DNA of 64,000 nucleotides from an uncultured Anderseniella sp. Lineage in GTDB: Bacteria; Pseudomonadota; Alphaproteobacteria; Rhizobiales; Aestuariivirgaceae. The translations under genes were made by a program, and so were the position numbers. The DNA is taken from assembly GCA_947488295.1 (NCBI GenBank), contig CANKYU010000002.1, positions 434,001-498,000 of the forward strand, given 5' to 3'. How positions within the stretch are numbered: position 1 is the first letter of the stretch; each line of letters begins with the position of its first letter. The notes beneath the pieces were generated by a model. It was not told the DNA's origin, ran no database searches, and saw only the letters and a program-made list of their open reading frames with translations. Below are positions 52,297 through 61,105 of this stretch, one piece after another.

Positions 52297-53457
52297 TCAG
52301 CTGGCTTTCGACAGGCAGGTCTTGATTGACGACGCCATATTGCGGATCAGCTGGAAGTACAATTCCGGCCCGTTGTCGAGCTCCGAACCGAGCGGATCGA
52401 TAATACCGGGTTTGGCTTGCGTGCCTTCGGTGACCGTCGATACCAGTTTGGGTTCAAACTGTGGCTCGGCAAACACGCATGTCGCGCCCAGGTCCTTGAT
52501 CTTTGCGCGGATCTCGGTGACGCGCTCGGCACCCGGCATGACCTCCGGTGAAACAGTGATTGAACCGGAAGCAGTCACATCAAAGCGCTTTTCGAAGTAC
52601 TGGTAGGCATCGTGAAACACGATGAAACCCTTATCGTGAACCGGTTTCAGATCAGCCGAAACCTCGGTGACCAGCGCATCAAGCCTGGCCATTACCGCTT
52701 CTGCATTGGCTTTGTATTTGCCGGCATTGTCGGGGTCAGCTTCGACAAGAGCTTCCTCAATCTCGTGAACGAGCGCCTTGGCGTTTACGGGGTCCAGCCA
52801 GACATGGGGATCAAATTTCCCGTGGGCGTGACCCTCATGGCCGGCCCCGGCAGTCTTCTTCTTGTCATGGTCATGTTCAGCTTCAGCCTTCTTGTCATGA
52901 TCGTGGCCATGCTCAGCCTCGGCCTTCTTGTCATGATCGTGGTCATGCTCAGCTTCGGCCTTCTTGTCATGATCGTGGTCATGTTCAGCCTCGGCTTTCT
53001 TGTCATGATCGTGGTCGTGGTCATGTTCAGCCTCGGCCTTCTTGTCATGATCATGGTCGTCATGACCAGCCTCTTTGTCGTGGTCATGGTCATCAAAGGC
53101 GCCGCCCTCGCGGAACTCAATCCTGGTGAGGTCGTGGGCGTCGATCAGTTCAACGATCTTGGCATTCGCGCCGATGGTTTCCAGCGGCTTTTCGAGGAAG
53201 GCCTCCAGTTCATGCCCCACCCAGAACACGACATTAGCCGACTCAAGCATCTGCGCCTGTGACGGTTTCAGCGCATAATTATGCGGCGATCCGGCACCCT
53301 CGACGATCAGACCAGGCTCACCGACACCTTGCATCACTGCGGCAACGAGAGAGTGAACCGGCTTGATGGATGCCACCACATTCACGTCGGCAATGGCAGA
53401 TACAGCAGAGGAAGCCAGCAGCGTGGAAGCGAGAAGAAAGGTCTTGATACGGCGCAT
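52297..53457 (-). CDS. znuA: zinc ABC transporter substrate-binding protein ZnuA
   Basis: 386-residue periplasmic zinc-binding protein with a signal peptide (RIKTFLLASTLLASSAVSAI). Metal-ligand regions are KPVHSLVAAVMQG, PHNYALKPSQAQML and GKFDPHVWLDPVNAKA. Between them, residues about 116-215 are an unusually long His/Asp-rich loop: several DKKAEAEHDHDH units encoded by 36-bp tandem repeats. Such loops are thought to capture zinc. The gene is divergent from znuC, with two Zur-box-like sites in between. Confidence 0.95.
   Translation of the reverse strand: MRRIKTFLLASTLLASSAVSAIADVNVVASIKPVHSLVAAVMQGVGEPGLIVEGAGSPHNYALKPSQAQMLESANVVFWVGHELEAFLEKPLETIGANAKIVELIDAHDLTRIEFREGGAFDDHDHDKEAGHDDHDHDKKAEAEHDHDHDHDKKAEAEHDHDHDKKAEAEHDHDHDKKAEAEHGHDHDKKAEAEHDHDKKKTAGAGHEGHAHGKFDPHVWLDPVNAKALVHEIEEALVEADPDNAGKYKANAEAVMARLDALVTEVSADLKPVHDKGFIVFHDAYQYFEKRFDVTASGSITVSPEVMPGAERVTEIRAKIKDLGATCVFAEPQFEPKLVSTVTEGTQAKPGIIDPLGSELDNGPELYFQLIRNMASSIKTCLSKAS
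52855..53056 (-). repeat. 36-bp tandem repeats encoding the ZnuA histidine-rich loop
   Basis: About five copies of a 36-bp unit (12 residues, DKKAEAEHDHDH) in frame with znuA, with one longer copy (extra HD) and one shorter. Copies differ at a few bases. Being in frame and a multiple of three, copy-number changes would not break the gene. Confidence 0.85.
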
Positions 53458-53494
53458 GGGGGTCTTTCCTGGTCAACATGACGAGATGGTGTGA

Positions 53495-53509
53495 CGTTAT
53501 CTCATTACA
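53495..53509. promoter_or_regulatory. putative Zur box 1 in the znuA-znuC gap
   Basis: CGTTATCTCATTACA, half-sites CGTTAT and ATTACA separated by 3 bases, 38 bases upstream of the znuA start. Confidence 0.6.
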
Positions 53510-53515
53510 AGATTG

Positions 53516-53530
53516 CGTAACTGTATAACG
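53516..53530. promoter_or_regulatory. putative Zur box 2 in the znuA-znuC gap
   Basis: CGTAACTGTATAACG, half-sites CGTAAC and ATAACG separated by 3 bases. It is the inverse form of box 1 with centre spacing of 21 bp (two helical turns), about 60 bases upstream of the znuC start. Confidence 0.55.
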
Positions 53531-53590
53531 TGTGCGATAAAATGTGCAATACCCTCCGCTACAAAAAGCGAGACACCCTGCAGAGCGGCC

Positions 53591-54451
53591 ATGCTGAAGA
53601 CACCTGAATCACTTGCCACACTGGAAAATGCCGGCATATACCGCGCCGGCCGCTGGCTCGTGCGCGGCGTGGCTTTCTCCATTGATGCTGGCGAGATCGT
53701 CACGCTGATCGGGCCGAACGGTTCGGGAAAGTCCACGACGGCCAAAATGGCACTTGGCATTCTCAAACCCGATGAGGGCACGATCCGGCGTCGTCCAGAC
53801 CTGAAGATCGCCTATGTGCCACAGAAACTCACCGTCGATTGGACACTGCCGTTGACGGTGCAGCGTTTCATGCGGCTGACCGGGCATACCAGCGCCGCTG
53901 AGGCCGATGAAGCAATGGCGGCCACCGGTGTCAGCCATCTAGCAACGGCGGAAGTCCGCACCCTTTCCGGTGGCGAGTTCCAGCGCGTCATGCTGGCACG
54001 CGCCATTGCAAGAAAGCCCGATCTGCTGGTTCTGGACGAGCCCGTCCAGGGTGTGGATTTTACCGGCGAAATTGCCCTTTACGACCTGATCAAGCGCATT
54101 CGGGACGAGATGCATTGCGGCATCCTGCTGATCTCCCACGATCTGCATGTGGTCATGGCGGCCACCGACCGCGTGATCTGTCTCAACGGCCATGTGTGCT
54201 GCTCGGGCACGCCGACGGTGGTTGCCTCAAGCCCGGAATACAAGGCACTGTTTGGCGCGCGGGCCGCACCGACACTGGCGGTCTATGAACACCATCACGA
54301 TCATTCGCATCTGCCGGACGGCCGGGTGCTGCATGGTGATGGCTCCATTACAGACCATTGTCACCCTCAGGACGGTCATCACCATCACGAAGACTCGCCG
54401 GATGAGATCCATTCGCATCATGACGACAAGAGGAAACACGATGCTCGATGA
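53591..54451 (+). CDS. znuC: zinc ABC transporter ATP-binding protein ZnuC
   Basis: 286-residue ATPase. Walker A is GPNGSGKSTTAKMALG, the signature is LSGGEFQRVMLARAIA and Walker B is LLVLDEPVQGVDFTG. The C-terminal ~45 residues form a histidine/aspartate-rich tail (HHHDHSHLPDGR, then DGHHHHEDSPDEIHSHHDD) likely to bind zinc, as in several ZnuC proteins. The ATG at 53591 gives the usual N-terminus (MLKTPESLATLE). It overlaps znuB by 11 bases. Confidence 0.95.
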   Translation: MLKTPESLATLENAGIYRAGRWLVRGVAFSIDAGEIVTLIGPNGSGKSTTAKMALGILKPDEGTIRRRPDLKIAYVPQKLTVDWTLPLTVQRFMRLTGHTSAAEADEAMAATGVSHLATAEVRTLSGGEFQRVMLARAIARKPDLLVLDEPVQGVDFTGEIALYDLIKRIRDEMHCGILLISHDLHVVMAATDRVICLNGHVCCSGTPTVVASSPEYKALFGARAAPTLAVYEHHHDHSHLPDGRVLHGDGSITDHCHPQDGHHHHEDSPDEIHSHHDDKRKHDAR

Positions 54452-55292
54452 TTTCTTCACCCGAGCGATTGTCGCCGGCGTCGGCGTTGCCCTGGTGGCG
54501 GGTCCGCTGGGCTGCTTCATCGTCTGGCGGCGGCTTGCCTATTTCGGCGATACGTTGTCGCACGCGGCACTCCTCGGTGTTGCCCTGGCCTTCCTGTTTG
54601 AGGTCAACATCACACTGGCGGTTTTTGCTGTATCGGCTTGCGTCTCCCTGGCACTGTTGCTGCTTCAGAAGCGTGCAACGCTGTCTGCCGACGCACTGCT
54701 TGGCCTCCTGTCCCATTCCGCACTGGCGCTGGGCCTCGTTGTTCTCGCCTTCATGACCTGGATCCGCATCGATCTGATGGGCTTTCTGTTCGGCGACATC
54801 CTTGCGGTGTCCAAAATGGACATCGCTATCGTCTGGCTGGGCGGTACGATAGTGCTGGCAGTGCTCGCAGCCATCTGGCGGCCGCTGTTTGCTGCAACCG
54901 TCAACCGCGAGCTGGCTGAAGCCGAAGGCATGAACCCGGAACGCGCCAATATCATCTTCATGTTGTTGATGGCCGCCGTCATCGCCATATCGATGAAGAT
55001 CGTGGGTGTGTTGCTGATCACTGCCATGCTCATCATTCCCGCCGCAGCCGCCCGTCGGTTTGCGTCAGGCCCCGAGCAGATGGCGCTTCTGGCGGCAGGC
55101 ATTGGAGCGGCATCCGTTGTTGGAGGCCTGTTCGGCTCGCTGGAATGGGACACACCGGCAGGGCCCAGCATTGTGGTGGCTGCCCTGGGCCTGTTCGTGC
55201 TGTCAGTCTTGCCGGCAGTGTCGCGCAGCCCGGTAAAGGCTGATGAACCGGAAAAACGTACAACCGATTTTCAGAAAGAAACCAGGCCATGA
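54441..55292 (+). CDS. znuB: zinc ABC transporter permease ZnuB
   Basis: 283-residue inner-membrane permease with about eight helices. The start at 54441 (MLDDFFTRAIVAGVGVALV) follows GAGGAAACACG. Later strings FGDTLSHAALLGVALAFLF and LLGLLSHSALALGLV are typical ZnuB. The larger open frame beginning upstream is a shadow of znuC. It overlaps zur by 4 bases, forming a znuC-znuB-zur operon. Confidence 0.95.
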   Translation: MLDDFFTRAIVAGVGVALVAGPLGCFIVWRRLAYFGDTLSHAALLGVALAFLFEVNITLAVFAVSACVSLALLLLQKRATLSADALLGLLSHSALALGLVVLAFMTWIRIDLMGFLFGDILAVSKMDIAIVWLGGTIVLAVLAAIWRPLFAATVNRELAEAEGMNPERANIIFMLLMAAVIAISMKIVGVLLITAMLIIPAAAARRFASGPEQMALLAAGIGAASVVGGLFGSLEWDTPAGPSIVVAALGLFVLSVLPAVSRSPVKADEPEKRTTDFQKETRP

Positions 55293-55699
55293 ATGAACAT
55301 GTTCACCCATCTGCGGATCTCACCAAAAACCAGTCACTGGTCATGGGTGCCCTGACAAAGTCGAACGGTCCGCTCAGCGCCTACACCATTTTAGACCAGC
55401 TTCGCGATCATGGCTTCCGCGCCCCGCTGCAGGTCTATCGGGCGCTCGACAAACTGGTCGAGTTCGGGATGGTTCATCGCCTTGAAAGCCTCAATGCCTT
55501 TGTCGCCTGCCGCCATCCGGATTGCGATGACAACGAGACCATTGCCTTCATGATCTGCGAGGGCTGCGGGCAGGTGAATGAGATCACCGACAACACCCTC
55601 GCCAGCAGACTCAGGTTTCTTGCCGGACAGGCCAGTTTTGCCTTGAAGAAGAGCACCGTAGAGCTGCGCGGCCTCTGCCGCAGCTGTCAGGCCGCCTGA
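55289..55699 (+). CDS. zur: zinc uptake regulator Zur (Fur family)
   Basis: 136-residue Fur-family repressor. The winged-helix N-terminus has AYTILDQLRDHGFRAPLQVYRALDKL. The metal-binding half contains CRHPDCDDNE, ICEGCGQVNEI and the C-terminal CRSC, with paired cysteines for the structural zinc. Translationally coupled to znuB (ATGA), so zur is induced together with the importer it controls. The nearby palindromic sites are its likely targets. Confidence 0.94.
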   Translation: MNEHVHPSADLTKNQSLVMGALTKSNGPLSAYTILDQLRDHGFRAPLQVYRALDKLVEFGMVHRLESLNAFVACRHPDCDDNETIAFMICEGCGQVNEITDNTLASRLRFLAGQASFALKKSTVELRGLCRSCQAA

Positions 55700-55784
55700 A
55701 ACCCGCGGCCATGCCCGACCGTTGAAAGGGGCCGCCGTCCTCCAAGTGACCCGTGACCCATCGAACCGAATATGACAGAGAAAA

Positions 55785-56585
55785 ATGCCACACGCTGATC
55801 TGAATGGCGCCCGTATTCACTTTACCGATACCGGTGGCGACAGGGACGCTATCGTTTTTTCGCACGGGCTCCTGCTGGACGGCTCCATGTTTGAGGCCCA
55901 GGTCGCCCATCTGCGGGCCAACTATCGCTGCATCACTTTCGATCACCGCGGCCACGGACACAGCGGCGTTGCCGGTGACGGCTACGACATCGATACGCTG
56001 ACGGCAGATGCAGCCGCCCTTATCTCTCATCTGGATGTCGCACCATGCCATTTCGTCGGCCTGAGCATGGGCGGTTTCGTCGGCATGCGCCTGGCCGCCC
56101 GAAAACCGGAATTGCTGAAAACCCTCACCCTTCTGAACACGTCCGCCGAACCTGAACCGGCGGAAAACAGGCCGAAATACCGCCTGCTCAACCTTGTCGC
56201 CCGCTGGATCGGGCTATGGGCTGTCGTTGGCCGGGTCATGCCGATCATGTTCGGCGAGACGTTCCTGAAAGACACGGCCCGGACAACACAAAGACAGCGC
56301 TGGGCGAAGCTGATCGGCGGCAATAACCGCCTCGGCATTACCCGGGCAGTATCAGGCGTCATTGAGCGGGACGGCTGCAGCGATCTCCTGGGCCGGATCG
56401 GACTGCCGGTCGGCGTTGGCGCCGGGGAGGAGGATGTTGCCACGGTGCCTGAAAAATCCGAACGCCTGCATGCAGCGATCGCAGGATCGGAACTGGTTGT
56501 TTTCGAGGCGGCGGGCCATTCCTCTGCAATCGAAACCCCGGCATTGGTCAATGACCTGATCGAGCGGACGATCCGGCGGGCGTGA
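55785..56585 (+). CDS. alpha/beta hydrolase, 3-oxoadipate enol-lactonase-like
   Basis: 266-residue hydrolase. The oxyanion segment IVFSHGLLLDGSMFEAQ, nucleophile GLSMGGFVGMRLA (Ser near residue 97), and catalytic His in EAAGHSSAIETP are in order. The layout resembles PcaD-type lactonases but no beta-ketoadipate gene is nearby, so the substrate is open. The gene stands alone between zur and the metallo-hydrolase. Confidence 0.85.
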   Translation: MPHADLNGARIHFTDTGGDRDAIVFSHGLLLDGSMFEAQVAHLRANYRCITFDHRGHGHSGVAGDGYDIDTLTADAAALISHLDVAPCHFVGLSMGGFVGMRLAARKPELLKTLTLLNTSAEPEPAENRPKYRLLNLVARWIGLWAVVGRVMPIMFGETFLKDTARTTQRQRWAKLIGGNNRLGITRAVSGVIERDGCSDLLGRIGLPVGVGAGEEDVATVPEKSERLHAAIAGSELVVFEAAGHSSAIETPALVNDLIERTIRRA

Positions 56586-56708
56586 GGCAGGCCCCCGGAC
56601 CCCAATGGCCGCCACCACAGGCAGCTGTCACAGGCCCGTCTGAAGTTGGTGAACTGGCGAGAAGCTGTTACCAATTGCCGAAAATCACAGATCAACGGGA
56701 AGCTTCAA

Positions 56709-57557
56709 ATGCTGTGCAGGATAGGTGACGTCGAAGTCTGGCGAATTCTGGAAATCAACGAGCCCTATCGGAGCCCCGAAGAGTTGTTTCCAAGTGCCGG
56801 GCCGGAAGTCCGCGAGACCATCAAGGAACATGTTCCGGAGCAATTGTGCGCGGTGACCGGGCGGTTGATCCTGCCGATACAGGGGTTTTTGCTGAAAACG
56901 CCGGCGCACGTCATTCTGGTCGACAGTTGCGTGGGCAATGACAAGTCCAATCCCGGGACGCCGGACTGGAACATGCGCTCCGACGGCCGGTTCATGGCAG
57001 CACTGGCGGCCGCCGGCACTGGCCCGGCGGACATTGATTACGTGCTGTGTACACATCTTCACGCCGACCATGTCGGGTGGAACACCAGGCTTGAGGACGG
57101 GCGCTGGGTGCCGACATTTCCCAACGCGCGCTATCTGATGCCGGCTGCCGATGAAGAGTTCTTCAGCAATTCGGCAGGCAACGCCTATACCCAAAGCGTA
57201 TTGCCGGTGGTTGAAGCAGGCCAGAGCGAGCTTGTGACGGCAGGCCACATGCTTGGCGATCACGTCACGCTGATCCCGACGCCCGGCCACACGCCAGGCC
57301 ATGTGTCGGTGCTGGTAAAGAGCGGCACGGCCGAAGCGATCATCACCGGCGATGCATTGCACACCTCCGCCCAGTGCTGGCGGCCGGACTGGCATTTCAA
57401 ATATGACACCGACGCTGACCTGGCAGCCACGTCACGTCGAAAGCTGCTGGAGGATGCATCCGAAGCGGACCGGAAGGTACTGGGCACCCATTTCGCGCTA
57501 CCGTCCATCGGCCGCGTCAAGGTGCACGGTGACGCGTTCAGGTGGGAGGATGATTGA
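56709..57557 (+). CDS. MBL-fold metallo-hydrolase
   Basis: 282-residue metallo-beta-lactamase-fold protein. The zinc motif THLHADHVGWN (H-x-H-x-D-H) lies near residues 115-125; PGHTPGHVSV supplies the next His, GDALH the Asp, and LGTHFALPSIGR the last His. It is like lactonase or thiol-hydrolase members of the family. The start is ATG 56709 (MLCRIGDVEVWR); the frame is open 21 codons upstream. Substrate unknown. Confidence 0.85.
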   Translation: MLCRIGDVEVWRILEINEPYRSPEELFPSAGPEVRETIKEHVPEQLCAVTGRLILPIQGFLLKTPAHVILVDSCVGNDKSNPGTPDWNMRSDGRFMAALAAAGTGPADIDYVLCTHLHADHVGWNTRLEDGRWVPTFPNARYLMPAADEEFFSNSAGNAYTQSVLPVVEAGQSELVTAGHMLGDHVTLIPTPGHTPGHVSVLVKSGTAEAIITGDALHTSAQCWRPDWHFKYDTDADLAATSRRKLLEDASEADRKVLGTHFALPSIGRVKVHGDAFRWEDD

Positions 57558-57628
57558 ACTGCGCTGTGTCTGCTGTTCGGGCTGGTTTGTGGGCCAATTG
57601 CGAACTTCGCATTTCACCGGATATAGTT

Positions 57629-58090
57629 ATGGTGATGAAGCAGATCGAGATTCGCAAGGCAACGGATGCCGATGTAGCTGCGCTTAGTGGACTGATACGT
57701 CGTACTATTCGCGTGTCAAATTCCCAAGATTACGATCAACGGTCAATTGACTTGTTGTGCTCGATGTTTGAGCCGGACCAGTTTGCAAAAAGAGTATCAG
57801 ATGAGTTTATTCTTATTTGTTTTGCAGGCGTCGATCTTATCGGTACGGCGGGGCTGAGACGTAATTATCTGCGTTCAATGTTCATAGAGCCCACGTATCA
57901 GAGACAAGGATTGGGGAAGGTACTGGTTGCAAATATTGAAGCGATAGCACAACGAAAAGCGATCTCAGAAATCATGGTTCATTCCTCAGTTACCGCGCGG
58001 CCGTTCTACGAGACACTTGGGTATGAGTTTGTAGAATTCCAATCTCACCCCGAGGGTCCTTTCGTCCTGATGAGGAAAGCACTCGACTAG
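57629..58090 (+). CDS. GNAT family N-acetyltransferase
   Basis: 153-residue acetyltransferase. The acetyl-CoA motif RSMFIEPTYQRQGLGKVLVA has the R/Q-x2-G-x-G/A signature, and FYETLGYEFVEF is the typical C-terminal GNAT string. ATG 57629 or 57635 are both possible. The coding sequence is visibly more AT-rich than the genes on either side (for example GATGAGTTTATTCTTATTTG), which may indicate recent acquisition. The acetylated substrate is unknown. Confidence 0.83.
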   Translation: MVMKQIEIRKATDADVAALSGLIRRTIRVSNSQDYDQRSIDLLCSMFEPDQFAKRVSDEFILICFAGVDLIGTAGLRRNYLRSMFIEPTYQRQGLGKVLVANIEAIAQRKAISEIMVHSSVTARPFYETLGYEFVEFQSHPEGPFVLMRKALD

Positions 58091-58151
58091 CGAACCTCCA
58101 CGTTGGGTCACAATCCCCATTCAGACAAAAAACTTGAAAGCTGCGGAACGA

Positions 58152-58421
58152 CTAGTTGCGGAACGGGCTCCACATCATGAGCACTCCAGGTATGCCCAGA
58201 ACAACCGCAGGTACCAACAGTATCCAACCCATGTCCGGAAAATCAGTGCACAACCAGTCGTTGCTTCCAGGCCTCAGCTCCGGCGGATCGATTAAGCACC
58301 ACTGAAAGTGAAACCACAGCGCAATGAATCCAACTCCTGTGATCGTGATGAGACCGCCGAGAATTTGAATCAAACGGGTCATGCGCATGCGGTCACCAGC
58401 GACCGCTAAACTGATAGCCAT
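58152..58421 (-). CDS. small membrane protein, unknown
   Basis: 89-residue protein with two hydrophobic segments (LIQILGGLITITGVGFIALWF and MGWILLVPAVVLGIPGVLMMW) separated by a polar loop with two cysteines (WCLIDPPELR... WLCTDFPD). The start may instead be one of two internal ATGs 11 or 13 codons on. No family recognised. It lies in the same lower-GC patch as the GNAT gene. Confidence 0.5.
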   Translation of the reverse strand: MAISLAVAGDRMRMTRLIQILGGLITITGVGFIALWFHFQWCLIDPPELRPGSNDWLCTDFPDMGWILLVPAVVLGIPGVLMMWSPFRN

Positions 58422-58879
58422 TATCCTGCATCACCAACTCCTCCGCGCAGCAATTAGATGCGGATTTGACGAGTTCGTTGTCAAGCCAGTGCCCATCGCA
58501 TGTGGCAGGAAACGATGTCCGCATTGCCGTCGTTTATGCAAGTCGCAGAGAAATCCTTGATGAGCTCAACATGTCAGTTTGCCAGCAAACTCAGAGAATA
58601 ACTGTATCTGGCGAAAAGCCGTCACCTTCATGCTGGATGTGTAAGTCCTCCACATCGATGTAAATTTGAAACCCACGGCAAGATCATTCAGGTTTGGCAT
58701 TGCTGTCGGATCAGGTCGGAGTGTTTATTCGGGCCGGACGGTACAACTCGCCGGCCGGATGGTGTTTTACGTCCCTACCGCTGACCGATTTGATTGTGAC
58801 AATTGTGTTTCGTAGTCTTTCAGTGATCTGAGTCGACACCGAAACCGTTTAATTGTCTGAAAATAACTGGGGGAACTTG
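58422..58879. other. gene-poor stretch upstream of the MarR gene
   Basis: About 460 bases with no supported gene. A 65-codon frame (58466-58663) has no recognisable features. The composition is lower in GC than the surroundings, as in the GNAT gene. The last 100 bases presumably contain the promoter of the MarR-like gene, but I cannot pick it out. Confidence 0.5.
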
Positions 58880-59455
58880 ATGGTCAGTGATTTGAGTACC
58901 GACGACATGGTTATCGGGCTGGAGCGGTTGAGCCGGCTGGTACGGGCTCACGAGCATGCGTCCGACCTCAATCCGGCGCAGTGGGAAGCGCTTCGCTACC
59001 TGTCACGATGCAACCGGTTCTCCAACTCCCCCGCAGCGCTGACCCGTTACCTGTCTGCAACCAAGGGCACCATATCGCAAACCCTGATTGCGCTGGAACG
59101 CAAGGGCCTGGTGAGCAAGTCGCCGAGAGCGGGCCAGGCGCGTTCCGTGGTGCTGGCACTGACGGCAGACGGCGAAAAAAAGCTGCGTGATGATCCGTGG
59201 CAGCAGGTTGCCGCCATGATCGAGGAAGGCGGACCGAAAACCCGCAAACGGCTGGCCAACGGATCGCAGAAGCTGGTCAACAAGATTATCAAGGCACGCG
59301 GCCTGCCCAGTTTCGGCTCATGCGACACCTGCCGGTACTTCCGCGAAGGCGGCGCACCGGACGACGTGAAGGGCAAACACTGGTGCCTGCTGTTTGAACA
59401 GCCGGTCACCAGAACCGAAGCCAAGAAAATCTGCGCCAGTCACGACACCGCCTGA
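58880..59455 (+). CDS. MarR family regulator with C-terminal cysteine cluster
   Basis: 191-residue MarR-type winged-helix regulator. The HTH region has NPAQWEALRYLSRCNRF, LSATKGTISQTLIALERKG and the wing KSPRAGQARSVVLALTADG. It extends about 60 residues beyond a normal MarR protein into a tail with CDTCRYF, then HWC and KKICASH: four cysteines in a C-x2-C ... C ... C arrangement that could bind zinc or an iron-sulfur cluster. The ATG at 58880 follows GGGGAA; a TTG at 58853 is the alternative. It may sense metal or redox state. Targets are unknown. Confidence 0.82.
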   Translation: MVSDLSTDDMVIGLERLSRLVRAHEHASDLNPAQWEALRYLSRCNRFSNSPAALTRYLSATKGTISQTLIALERKGLVSKSPRAGQARSVVLALTADGEKKLRDDPWQQVAAMIEEGGPKTRKRLANGSQKLVNKIIKARGLPSFGSCDTCRYFREGGAPDDVKGKHWCLLFEQPVTRTEAKKICASHDTA

Positions 59456-59491
59456 ACGCGCATGCCCGTCACGGCATCAGGGCCGCTCACC

Positions 59492-61105
59492 CTATTCGGC
59501 GGCATCGCGCACCGCAGGTGCCGCCTCCAGCACTTCGGCTTCCACGTGTTCGGCGAATTTTTCGAAATTGTCCACGAACATACCAACCAGTTCCGCGGCC
59601 TTTGCATCGTAAGCAGCCGGGTCAGCCCAGGTGCTGCGCGGATCGAGGATGGCACTGTCCACGTTCGGCACCGACATCGGCACCTCAAAACCAAACGAGG
59701 CATCGGTGCGCATCGGCACATTGTTTAAGCTGCCGTCAAGGGCAGCGGCCAGCAACGCGCGGGTTGCCTTGATCGGCATGCGGTGGCCTTCGCCATAAGG
59801 CCCGCCGGTCCAGCCGGTGTTGACCAGCCAGCAGGTGGCGCCATGCTCGGCAATGAGTCGTTTCAGCAGATTGCCGTACACGCTTGGATGGCGTGGCATG
59901 AACGGTGCGCCAAAGCAGGTCGAGAACGTCGCAACCGTGCCCTTTACGCCTTTTTCGGTACCGGCCACCTTGGCCGTGTAACCGGACAGGAAGTGATACA
60001 TGGCCTGATGCGGCGTCAGGCGCGCGATCGGCGGCAGCACACCGGATGCATCCGCGGTCAGCATGATGACATTCTTCGGATGCGGCGCCGTGCCGTCCTC
60101 CGATGCATTGGGAATGAAGTGCATCGGATAGGCAACGCGGCCGTTCTCGGTCAGTGAGACATCGTCAAAGTCCGGTGTCCGTGTGTCCGCATCGACCATG
60201 ACGTTTTCGAGAATCGAGCCCCAGCGCTGCGTGGTCGAGTAGATCTCCGGCTCGGCTTCCGCCGACAGGTTGACCGTCTTGGCATAGCAGCCGCCTTCAA
60301 AATTGAAGATGCCGTTTGGCGACCAGCCGTGTTCGTCATCGCCGACAAGGGTGCGCGATGCATCGGACGACAGCGTGGTCTTGCCGGTACCCGACAGTCC
60401 GAAGAACAAGGCCGATGTGCCGTCCGAGCCGGCATTGGCGGAGCAATGCATCGGCATGATGCCTTTTTCCGGCAGGAAGTAGTTGAGAGTGCCGAACACC
60501 GATTTCTTGGTTTCACCGGCATATTCACTGTCGCCGATCAGCACCAGTTTTTCGGTCAGGTCGATCGCGATCACCGTTTCGGTGCGCGAGCCGTGTTTTT
60601 CAGGGTCAGCCTTGAAGCTGGGCTGATTTATGATGGTCAGTTCCGGTGTGAACTCCATGACTTCGGCACGGCTCGGACGGCGCAACAGATAGCGGATGAA
60701 CAAGGCGTGCCAGGCAAACTGCGTCACCACACGAACCTTGATGCGATGCTCTGCATCGGCACCGCCGTACAGGTCCTGGACAAACAGGCGCTTGCCCCTG
60801 GCATGATCGAGAAAGTCGGCTTTCAGGGCGGCGAAATGGTCAGGCGACATGGCCTTGTTGTTGTCCCACCATATATTGTCTTCCGTGTTGGCGTCTCGGA
60901 CGATGAACTTGTCCTGGGCAGACCGACCGGTGTGTTTTCCGGTGACAACGGCGAGCGCGCCGCTGTCGGTCACCATGCCTTCGTTGAGCTTGAGCGACAT
61001 CTCGAAAAGCTGCGCGGAATTGAGATTGTAGTGAACCTCCTGCGCCCCCTCGATCCGGGTTGTCTCAATGGGAAAGGCTGGATTGAAATGGCCTGTGTGT
61101 TGCAA
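59492..61105 (-). CDS. pckA: phosphoenolpyruvate carboxykinase (ATP)
   Basis: 537-residue PckA that converts oxaloacetate and ATP to PEP, the entry to gluconeogenesis. The P-loop [13 protein letters not shown] is near residue 230, followed by the kinase-2 region [10 protein letters not shown] and [20 protein letters not shown] at the N-terminus and [13 protein letters not shown] later fit the family. It is divergent from chvI, the classic Hyphomicrobiales layout. Confidence 0.97.
   Translation of the reverse strand: MQHTGHFNPAFPIETTRIEGAQEVHYNLNSAQLFEMSLKLNEGMVTDSGALAVVTGKHTGRSAQDKFIVRDANTEDNIWWDNNKAMSPDHFAALKADFLDHARGKRLFVQDLYGGADAEHRIKVRVVTQFAWHALFIRYLLRRPSRAEVMEFTPELTIINQPSFKADPEKHGSRTETVIAIDLTEKLVLIGDSEYAGETKKSVFGTLNYFLPEKGIMPMHCSANAGSDGTSALFFGLSGTGKTTLSSDASRTLVGDDEHGWSPNGIFNFEGGCYAKTVNLSAEAEPEIYSTTQRWGSILENVMVDADTRTPDFDDVSLTENGRVAYPMHFIPNASEDGTAPHPKNVIMLTADASGVLPPIARLTPHQAMYHFLSGYTAKVAGTEKGVKGTVATFSTCFGAPFMPRHPSVYGNLLKRLIAEHGATCWLVNTGWTGGPYGEGHRMPIKATRALLAAALDGSLNNVPMRTDASFGFEVPMSVPNVDSAILDPRSTWADPAAYDAKAAELVGMFVDNFEKFAEHVEAEVLEAAPAVRDAAE

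Noticed and set aside
52855..53056. CRISPR-like array of direct repeats.
   Set aside because: Units are contiguous with no unique spacers, and they encode an in-frame His-rich loop of znuA.
52612..53262. A 216-codon plus-strand frame with repeated hydrophobic text (LVMIVVMLSLGLL and similar) looking like a membrane protein.
   Set aside because: It is the exact antisense of the His-rich tandem repeats of znuA; GAC/CAT/CAC codons read backwards give Val/Met/Ile. No start signal and no homologous feature.
58466..58663. A 65-codon frame in the lower-GC patch.
   Set aside because: No start signal, homologous motif or membrane or signal features; treated as non-coding.
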